Assembly (NCBI GenBank): GCA_963783095.1
Contig: CAWAMR010000026.1
Location: forward strand, 1-18,266
DNA: 18,266 bases
DNA from: CAWAMR01 sp963783095
GTDB taxonomy: Bacteria > Planctomycetota > Planctomycetia > Gemmatales > Gemmataceae
Reading direction: 5' to 3'
The notes below the pieces were generated by a model that worked only from the letters and a program-made list of their open reading frames with translations, had not been told where the DNA came from and did not search any database. Below, one piece after another: positions 12,936 to 18,266 of this stretch. Position numbers and translations under genes: made by a program. Numbering within the stretch: the stretch's first letter is position 1; every line of letters begins with the position of its first letter.

Positions 12936-13316
12936 CTATTTCTTCTTGGCTTCGCGAACGATCGGTGCATCAGCCAAGCTGAATAGAACCACCTCTTCGC
13001 CGGTACTGGTACTGACATCGTGGTGCAGGCTCACGACTTTGACGCCGGTCGCTTCGAGGATCAATCCTTCCAGCATTGGCCGGGCGGTTTCGATCAGATG
13101 CGTACGAACTTGCTTCAGCAAATCTCTTCCCCTTTCACTTGGGGAGGATCGAACCAAATGGTCTTCGGCGGCGGTCAAGACACCTTTGAGGCGCACTACC
13201 AGCAGGTCGTCCAGTAGGTAAGCATGAATGCCCTTCGGCCCCCGGCCCATAAAGTCCTGCTGAAAGCGTGCGATCGTTTGACACACGGCCGCCTCGATTT
13301 CACCCTGCGTTTTCAT
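12936..13316 (-). CDS. DUF2294 (MpsC-like) protein, second copy
   Basis: Protein of 126 residues, clearly DUF2294: KTQGEIEAAVCQTIARFQQD, FMGRGPKGIHAYLLDDLLVV, RLKGVLTAAEDHLVRSSPSE, LIETARPMLEGLILEATGV, KVVSLHHDVSTSTGEEVVLF. It is closer to the family core than the copy at 8140 (RGP, LVVRLKGVLT.AE, V.S.H.D.ST.TGE all present). The ATG at 13316 has GGAG at 6 nt spacing; another ATG two codons upstream has GGAG directly in front with no spacing. The gene is convergent with the ferritin-like gene and divergent from RNA copy C, whose promoter begins 114 nt upstream. Confidence 0.85.
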   Translation of the reverse strand: MKTQGEIEAAVCQTIARFQQDFMGRGPKGIHAYLLDDLLVVRLKGVLTAAEDHLVRSSPSERGRDLLKQVRTHLIETARPMLEGLILEATGVKVVSLHHDVSTSTGEEVVLFSLADAPIVREAKKK

Positions 13317-13429
13317 GGCCATCTCCGAAGAGGGTGGTGAGTAGTTCAATTGATCAGCTGGTTACAATGAACTAATAAGGAGAGTGGGCCGGTTATCTTT
13401 GGTTTTATGGAATACAAGGTTTATTTCAC

Positions 13430-13457
13430 TTGCAATCCACGTTACCACCCCTACAAT
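13430..13457 (+). promoter_or_regulatory. Promoter of RNA copy C
   Basis: TTGCAA (13430-13435), 16-nt spacer, TACAAT (13452-13457), the same spacing as in copies A and B. Predicted start about 13464. Confidence 0.55.
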
Positions 13458-13463
13458 CCTTCA

Positions 13464-13622
13464 ATAGCGGATCAGAAACGAGTCTTTTGGGCCGCAATGA
13501 ATTAAGTCGAAGTTGTCGGAAGACTAACTAAAGGGCATCCCACTCACTTGTGGGAGGCTCGTTAAAAAGTAAACCGGCGCGGTTGAATACTTCAGGGTGT
13601 TCAACCGCGCCGGTTTTTTTTT
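13464..13622 (+). ncRNA. Structured RNA family, copy C (upstream of the Ig lipoprotein)
   Basis: About 159 nt. It has GGAAGACT (13518-13525), outer stem GGGC (13533-13536) with GCTC (13557-13560), inner stem TCCCAC-TCACTT-GTGGGA (13538-13555), then CGTTAAAAAGTAAACCGG and the longest terminator hairpin of the family. The inner stem is one pair longer than in copy A, with different sequence. The T-run ends 153 nt before the lipoprotein start codon. Confidence 0.65.
13572..13622 (+). terminator. Intrinsic terminator of RNA copy C
   Basis: AACCGGCGCGGTTGAA (13572-13587) pairs perfectly with TTCAACCGCGCCGGTT (13600-13615), 16 bp, followed by nine T (13614-13622). Confidence 0.9.
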
Positions 13623-13775
13623 GCTTCGGCTCAACAACTTGTCCCGGATGAACACCGCTTTTTCGGCGGAACCGTTCATTTGTCTCGACTGTTTCAGCAA
13701 ACGTTTTTCGGAGAATTTCTCGATCTCGCATATCGCGGGATCGACCCGTCTCCGGTCTCAAAAAGGCAGGTAGCG

Positions 13776-14543
13776 ATGAAGAGTTCATTCACAGCAGGGA
13801 TCGTGTTTGGGTTGGCGGTGTTCACCGGCTGCAACCGAGGCACTCCGGGAGGCCCAGGGACGACCGAACCCGAATCCAAGAAGCATTTCTACGACGTCGG
13901 ACATCCCGATAACACTTTCTCATTGAGCGTGCCCTCAAATCTCCCTCTGATGACGACCAGTCTGAAACAGGGCGGGACCACGAAGGTGAAGATCAGCATC
14001 AACCGAGGCAAGAATTTCGATCAGGATGTCACGCTCAAGTTTGAAGGGTTGCCCACTGGGGTGACGATCGACAAGTCGAATTCCCAGATCGCACACGACA
14101 AAACGGAAGCGGACTTGACACTCACAGCCGCGGATGACGCGGCACTGGGCACTTTCGAGGTCAAGGTTTTGGGACATCCGGCGACCGGCGGGGACGCAAA
14201 GAACTCTTTCAAGATCAATGTGGACAAGGAAGAGACTTTTACGCTGAGTGTGCCGACCTTTTCAACGTCCGTCAAGCAAGGAGAAACCAAAGCTGTGTCG
14301 ATCGGCATCAATCGAGACAAGAGTTTCGACCAGGATGTGACGCTCAAATTCGCGGATCTACCCAAGGGAGTGACCCTCGATCCGGTAAGCCCCGTCATCA
14401 AACACGGCGACACGGAGGCAAAGCTCAAGTTGACCTCCGTTGACGATGCCCCATTGGGCGACTTCACGATCAAGGTAACGGGCCATCCCACGAAGGGTGC
14501 CGATGCTTCACACGATTTCAAGATCAGCGTGGACAAGAAGTAA
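13776..14543 (+). CDS. Lipoprotein with two Ig-like repeats
   Basis: Protein of 255 residues. A signal peptide ends in a lipobox-like FTGC (MKSSFTAGIVFGLAVFTGC), so the protein is probably lipid-anchored. Two repeats follow, at about 48-150 and 151-255. Both carry S(V)P...TS(L/V)KQG.T, I.INR.K.FDQDVTLKF..LP.GVT, then DDA.LG.F..KV.GHP..G.. and a final FKI.VDK. The two are close in protein and DNA, which points to a recent internal duplication. Ig-like beta-sandwich repeats of this kind are frequent in exported planctomycete proteins and usually mediate surface binding; no ligand can be named. The ATG at 13776 is chosen for the signal peptide; AGG stands upstream. The in-frame extension to 13680 is not protein-like. 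RNA copy C lies upstream. Confidence 0.8.
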   Translation: MKSSFTAGIVFGLAVFTGCNRGTPGGPGTTEPESKKHFYDVGHPDNTFSLSVPSNLPLMTTSLKQGGTTKVKISINRGKNFDQDVTLKFEGLPTGVTIDKSNSQIAHDKTEADLTLTAADDAALGTFEVKVLGHPATGGDAKNSFKINVDKEETFTLSVPTFSTSVKQGETKAVSIGINRDKSFDQDVTLKFADLPKGVTLDPVSPVIKHGDTEAKLKLTSVDDAPLGDFTIKVTGHPTKGADASHDFKISVDKK

Positions 14544-14568
14544 CAAGAAGTTACGCGCAAGGTGTAAA

Positions 14569-14592
14569 TGCTTGCCCTCCAGGGGGCAAGCA
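14569..14592 (+). terminator. Hairpin after the lipoprotein gene
   Basis: TGCTTGCCC (14569-14577) and GGGCAAGCA (14584-14592) form a perfect 9-bp stem with a 6-nt loop, 26 nt after the stop. No T-run follows. Confidence 0.5.
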
Positions 14593-14629
14593 ACGCGAAT
14601 GTGTCAAAAACTTCTAACTCGAGCAACTT

Positions 14630-15363
14630 ATGAACGCTGATACAGTAAAAACGAAAGAGAACGGATTGGCCGAAGCCGGCTACGGTCGCTCAGCAACCGT
14701 CTGGATCAGCCCGCGCTTGCTGCGGTGGGTCGTGCCTACCGCAGTGGTCGCGATATTTGTCTTGCTGTTCCTGCCGTGGACTGGTGCTTACCCGAGCGGC
14801 TACCCGGCTTATACTCAGAACGCGTTCCAAACGATTTGGGGTGGGGTGTCCGTGAACCCTATCGCGACAAGTGCCCTCGACTCGGCAAAGCCGTTTGACA
14901 AGATCGAGAAGAATCCCTTCATGCTTCTTTACATCTTGTTCATTGTCTTCGCGATTCTCTTGATTCTGGCACCTCTGGTGGTCTCCGCTTCTCGTGTTCA
15001 AACCTTTCGGCCCATCGTCCAATCCCTTTGGCAGCGGCGTGAAGGATTCTTGCGAACAATGGCCTTCGGGTCGTTCGTGGTTTTGATGGTTCAACTATGG
15101 GTGGGGTTCGGCTTCGAAGCCGCTGTTGCCGCCAAGGCGGACACGATCAAGGCGGTGGAACTTGTAGGCGCGAAAACGGCCGAGGGCGCGAGACGGCGAA
15201 TATCCACCGCGGACTCGACGTCAGTCCATTGAACTTGCGCGGTACACTCTGGCTTCACCTTGCCATTTTCTTCAATGCCGTATTTCTTATGGCAGTGACG
15301 TTGGAACTCTGGCTCAAGTGGCGCGGCACCAGGCCGTTGCCACGGATCAATGTGCAGGAGTAG
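14630..15363 (+). pseudogene. Multi-pass membrane protein with a frameshift near its 3' end
   Basis: The first frame encodes 200 residues (14630-15232) with membrane helices at about 35-52 (VPTAVVAIFVLLFLPW), 97-122 (FMLLYILFIVFAILLILAPL) and 143-162. It then turns into RRRISTADSTSVH and stops. The -1 frame continues without interruption to 15363 with a fourth helix, GTLWLHLAIFFNAVFLMAVT, followed by LELWLKWRGTRPLPRINVQE, which looks like the true C-terminus. The shift probably lies within about 15180-15200. A joined product would have about 244 residues. No good slippery heptamer is visible, so a mutation or a sequencing error is likelier than programmed frameshifting. Function unknown. The Shine-Dalgarno is weak (GAGC). 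Confidence 0.6.
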
Positions 15364-15479
15364 CGGTGACGCGGTGCGTCCGACCCCTGACTTCCAGTGG
15401 CGGGAATGTCGCATCGTGTCGCGCCGGAACAAGGAGCAAGGTTATGTCGATTTTCGCGGATCCATACGAAGGATAGACC

Positions 15480-16133
15480 TTGAATCTGAAAGATGCACTC
15501 GTTGCCCCCCTCGACGCTCTGTCCCGGCGGTTCGATCTTCTCGCCGCCGGAGCGACCGACTACGCATTGTTCCTGACCGATCCAGATGGCCTGCTGATTT
15601 GCTGGAACCTCGGGGCCGAGCGCCTCTTCGGATACCGCGCCGATGAGATCATCGGGCAACACTTCTCCCGCTTCTTTTCTTCTGAAGACATTATTGCCGG
15701 CCAGCCCGAGTATGAACTCGCCACTGCCCGAGAGCTTGGTCAAGCCGATAGCCTGCGCTGGCAGATTCGCAAGGACGGCACTCGATTCTGGTGCAAGGCG
15801 ACCTACACTGCCCTCTACGATGAAAAAAAACAAATCGACGCCTATGCGAGGATGATGCACGATTTGACCGAAGATCAGGCGCGGCAGGCCGAACACATGC
15901 GAGCGGATGGCCTGACCGAGGCCAACCGCGGGAAGAAGGAGTTTATGGCCTTGCTTTCCCACGAGCTCCGCAATCCACTTTCCCCCATTCTCAACGCCTT
16001 GTGCATCCTGAAACAAGTCCGGACCGCAGACCCAGTCGTTCAGCAAGTCAGCGGAATCATCGAGAGGCAAGTAAAGCAGATGGTGCAGCTCATCGATGAC
16101 TTGTTGGACGTAAGGCGTCGGACATGGAAGTGA
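15480..16133 (+). CDS. PAS-HisKA protein lacking the ATPase domain
   Basis: Protein of 217 residues. A PAS domain covers about 18-130 (DYALFLTDPDGLLICWNLGA, ERLFGYRADEIIGQHFSRFF, SLRWQIRKDGTRFWCKATYT). A HisKA dimerisation/phosphoacceptor domain follows at about 153-212 with the H-box SHELRNPL (His161) and IIERQVKQMVQLIDDLLDV. In sensor kinases this is followed by about 150 residues of HATPase_c (N, G1, G2 boxes); here the frame ends five residues after DLLDV, and no other frame continues it. It therefore cannot phosphorylate itself alone. The start is TTG at 15480 with AAGGA at 6 nt spacing; a TAG lies just upstream in frame. It could be a truncated kinase or a DHp-only partner phosphorylated in trans. 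No response regulator is adjacent. Confidence 0.75.
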   Translation: MNLKDALVAPLDALSRRFDLLAAGATDYALFLTDPDGLLICWNLGAERLFGYRADEIIGQHFSRFFSSEDIIAGQPEYELATARELGQADSLRWQIRKDGTRFWCKATYTALYDEKKQIDAYARMMHDLTEDQARQAEHMRADGLTEANRGKKEFMALLSHELRNPLSPILNALCILKQVRTADPVVQQVSGIIERQVKQMVQLIDDLLDVRRRTWK

Positions 16134-16190
16134 ATTTGCAGTCAAGCTGCCGCTTTTGGCAGATGGACCGATGCCTGAGGAGGATTATTT

Positions 16191-17096
16191 ATGCCGGTCC
16201 CAGCGATTTCTTCGGATGTGCGCCGACAATTTGCGGTCAAACACTCGACTCGTTTTCGATATAGTCAACCTATTCAGCACAGCAGTCATTGCGTTCACTT
16301 ACGGCCAATCGACGACATCCACCAGAGGGTCAGCGCCGATTGCCTGTCAATCGTGCCCGAGGTTCCCATCACCGATTTTGAGGATGTCTTTGGCAATTGG
16401 GCCAATCGGTTTGAGATCGACAAACCCTACCTGGATCTCACCCTCACGGCCAACTCGACAGTCATCTTGTCCAGCGTCGATCTGTTCGCGTTTGCTCAAC
16501 GGCCCATCCGATCATCGTTTCCCTTGGTTTGGATGCCGTGGGAGCACACGATGCTTTCCCCCTATCTGGCACCGCTGGAGTTGCCGGAAACTCAACTCCG
16601 GGAGATTTACGATTACGCCATGTCGTTCGTCCAACGCAACAACCTCGATCTGATGGAAACGCTTTTCGACATGAACCTCACTCTTTTCCGCGAATACAAG
16701 TACGTGCCGGGCAGTACCGGACTTGAAACCACGCCATACGAGGTGCTAACCAGCAAGAAGGGTGTCTGTCAGGATTTTGCCAACTTGTTCATCTGCATGG
16801 CTCGCTTGCTCGGGATTCCGGCTCGTTATGTCTGTGGCTATGTCTACACCGGCACCAGCGGGCCCCAGTCGAAAAACGCTTCGCATGCATGGCTTCAGTT
16901 GTACATTCCTAATGTTGGCTGGAAAGGGTTCGACCCAACCAACGGCGTGCTGGCAAACACCAATCACATCCGCGTGGCTTATGGCCGGCATTATCGAGAT
17001 GTCGCACCTACTTCAGGCACACTCTACTCATCCGCTTCTGAAACGATGAGTATTGATGTCCAGGTCGCCGAGTTGGAAATCAACCATCCGCAATGA
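16191..17096 (+). CDS. Transglutaminase-like cysteine protease-fold protein
   Basis: Protein of 301 residues with two parts: an N-terminal bacterial transglutaminase-like beta domain (about 14-110: FAVKHSTRFRYSQPIQHSSH, VHLRPIDD, DFEDVFGNWANRFEID) and the transglutaminase core (about 140-265). The catalytic triad is visible: Cys193 in KKGVCQDFANLFICMARLLG, His232 in NASHAWLQLY, and Asp248 in GWKGFDPTNG. Such proteins are usually amidohydrolases or peptidases of unknown substrate. No signal peptide is visible, so it is probably cytoplasmic. GAGGAGGA lies 7 nt before the ATG, an excellent ribosome-binding site. It follows the PAS-HisKA gene by 57 nt and could share its transcript. The C-terminus (SMSIDVQVAELEINHPQ-like) is of the usual type. 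Confidence 0.9.
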   Translation: MPVPAISSDVRRQFAVKHSTRFRYSQPIQHSSHCVHLRPIDDIHQRVSADCLSIVPEVPITDFEDVFGNWANRFEIDKPYLDLTLTANSTVILSSVDLFAFAQRPIRSSFPLVWMPWEHTMLSPYLAPLELPETQLREIYDYAMSFVQRNNLDLMETLFDMNLTLFREYKYVPGSTGLETTPYEVLTSKKGVCQDFANLFICMARLLGIPARYVCGYVYTGTSGPQSKNASHAWLQLYIPNVGWKGFDPTNGVLANTNHIRVAYGRHYRDVAPTSGTLYSSASETMSIDVQVAELEINHPQ

Positions 17097-17305
17097 GGTT
17101 GCGATGGCCAAAGTGAGGACATGGGCAGTCGGACGCCTTGGAGTTGGGACACCTGGATCGCCCATGCGAGAGTGCAAGTATTGTCGCATTCCGCACACCT
17201 TCGGCTCGATTCGCCGCCCTCGGTTTGTCGGGCGACAGCATCGGTGACGCAGGGCGAGAGCGTTGATAGCTTCCCCGCCCGCTACTTCTCCGATCGAATT
17301 GTGAA
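17097..17305. other. Gap with no supported gene
   Basis: Only overlapping short ORFs of up to about 65 codons are seen, none with a recognisable domain. A 47-codon frame from the ATG at 17104 contains CKYC but has no clear ribosome-binding site. It separates convergent genes; no terminator hairpin with a T-run is obvious. Confidence 0.4.
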
Positions 17306-18026
17306 CTATTGAATGTTCACGACTTTCCAGCTTCCTGGAACCACGCTGACTTTCTCTATCTTGGTCTTGGCTTGCCCATTTTCTTTCCAGGTTGCCAGGA
17401 TCTCATAGGTGTATCTTCCCGGTTCGAGCGCCGGAGACTGAAACTCTCGAACTGTCCCCTTCGTATCTGTTTTCATCCCATTGACGGTAACCTCGGCATT
17501 GGGATCGGGGACTATAACTTTGATGTGCGTCGTCATGTCGGATTGCGTTGCCGAAGCCGTCGCTGATGGAGCAAAAGGATCCTGGTACAGCGACGTCGAA
17601 GGCGGTGTCACGTAGGGGTCATAACCGGCCCCATAATAGGGATCATTTCCCATGTTTGAATAAGCACCATAGCCGCCATAACCATCACCGCCATAGCCGC
17701 CACCATAGCCGCCATAGCCACCACCGTAGCCGCCATAGCCACCACCGTAGCCGCCGTAGCCGCCAAGGCTGCCGAGGCCATAGCCGAGACCTAAGCCGAT
17801 TCCGAAACCTCCGTAACCAAGCCCGTAGCCGCCGTAGCCTCGTCCCGAATATCCGCCACGATTGACGTATGCACCACGGCCAGCCATCGCTCCACGACCC
17901 ACCCCTCCGCGACCACCGCCACCGCGGGCACCACCGCGAGCCGCCTGCAGGGGTTCGGCTAGCCGCCAGCAAGAGGATCGTCGTCAGAGCCAAACTTCCA
18001 CCGAACCTTATGAAGAATCGAGACAT
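17306..18026 (-). pseudogene. Secreted Gly/Tyr-rich TIGR03000-type protein with a frameshift after the signal peptide
   Basis: The C-terminal part (about 70 residues: IKVIVPDPNAEVTVNGMKTD, TKGTVREFQSPALEPGRYTY, EILATWKENGQAKTKIEKVS) is a TIGR03000 domain, found in planctomycetes and of unknown function. Before it lies a repetitive GGYGGYGGG region encoded around 17690-17840. The frame has no good start of its own; just upstream, in another frame, ATG 18026 (GAGG at 8 nt) begins a clear signal peptide, MSRFFIRFGGSLALTTILLL-AASRTPA. Joining the two needs removal of one base near 17945-17955 (GCAGGCGGCTCGC). The joined product would be about 239 residues, starting with the signal peptide and an RGG-rich stretch. 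This may be a real frameshift or a sequencing error in a GC-rich repeat. Confidence 0.65.
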
Positions 18027-18266
18027 TGCACAAACCTCATTTTTGGGCGAATAAGAACGGGCGAATGTTCTGGGTGATGAACTCTGCAGAATGGTCAAGA
18101 TCGATGCCGCTGATTCCTTTTGGTGTTTGATTGACAAAGATTAAACAGAAGTGGTGAGTGAGGATTGTATTCGCGGACACGACTTCTACAATCACTAAGC
18201 AGATGGACGGGAGAGATTCTCTTGAGCCGTTTTCAATAGCAAGACGACGGTTGAAGCGGCTACAGT
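18027..18266. other. Upstream region of the TIGR03000 gene, no gene seen
   Basis: No ORF here has coding character; the minus-strand frame extending to 18137 is an artificial N-terminal extension of the signal peptide. The promoter of the TIGR03000 gene should be in this stretch, but I see no convincing -35/-10 pair. Confidence 0.4.

Noticed and set aside
17104..17247. Small ORF with a CKYC motif after the transglutaminase
   Set aside because: No convincing ribosome-binding site and no family; overlapping frames are equally open.
17690..17840. Short direct repeats resembling a CRISPR array or minisatellite
   Set aside because: They are codon repeats for Gly-Gly-Tyr in the TIGR03000 protein; there are no spacers of even length between conserved repeats.

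Overview
The window looks like a chromosomal stretch of a planctomycete, most likely of the Gemmataceae. The evidence is the protein types: a TIGR03000-type secreted protein with a Gly/Tyr-rich region, a TPR protein fused to a YggX-like domain, a PSP1-domain protein, a zinc-ribbon membrane protein that opens MIRFACPTC, two DUF2294 (MpsC-like) proteins, and many small secreted or lipoprotein genes. Codon use is moderately GC-rich. Genes are loosely packed, mostly single or in two- to three-gene runs, with long structured intergenic regions.

Layout. (1) 1-3239 appears to be the right end of an integrated genomic island. It holds a partial gene leaving the left edge, a zinc-ribbon membrane protein, a helix-turn-helix (terminase-small-subunit-like) protein, a DUF5681-like protein, a small two-helix membrane protein and a 69-codon ORF. 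It ends at the 3' half of an elongator tRNA-Met gene (3196-3239), the usual form of an attachment-site duplicate. The intact tRNA and the integrase should lie left of the window. (2) 3417-5561 is a minus-strand run: a secreted Ig-like protein, then TPR-YggX, then a PSP1 protein with a Cys-rich insert, the last two overlapping by 4 nt. (3) 5729-5980 carries a promoter, a series of hairpins and an intrinsic terminator, and no convincing gene: a candidate small RNA. (4) 6218-7695 holds a secreted Gly/Tyr-rich PDZ protein and a secreted DUF3472 protein. (5) 7912-14543 is a stress/envelope region: DUF2294, DUF3309, a fatty acid desaturase, membrane and coiled-coil proteins, a bacterioferritin-like diiron protein, a second DUF2294 on the minus strand, and an Ig-repeat lipoprotein. 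(6) 14630-18026 holds a membrane protein with an apparent frameshift, a PAS-HisKA protein with no ATPase domain, a transglutaminase, and a TIGR03000 protein with an apparent frameshift.

The most notable observation is a family of three homologous structured RNAs (about 7946-8096, 8578-8724 and 13464-13622). Each has its own TTGNNN-N16-TANNNT promoter, a leader of about 50-60 nt, a conserved GGAWGACT box, a GGGC...GCYC hairpin whose inner stem differs in sequence but keeps pairing, a conserved AGTAARCCG segment, and a long perfect or near-perfect terminator hairpin with a run of 6-9 T. Stem changes are compensatory, which argues for selection on RNA structure. They precede DUF2294, DUF3309 and the lipoprotein gene, so they are either cis-acting attenuators/riboswitch-like leaders or a family of about 150-nt small RNAs. 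I know of no named RNA class that matches; no database was searched.
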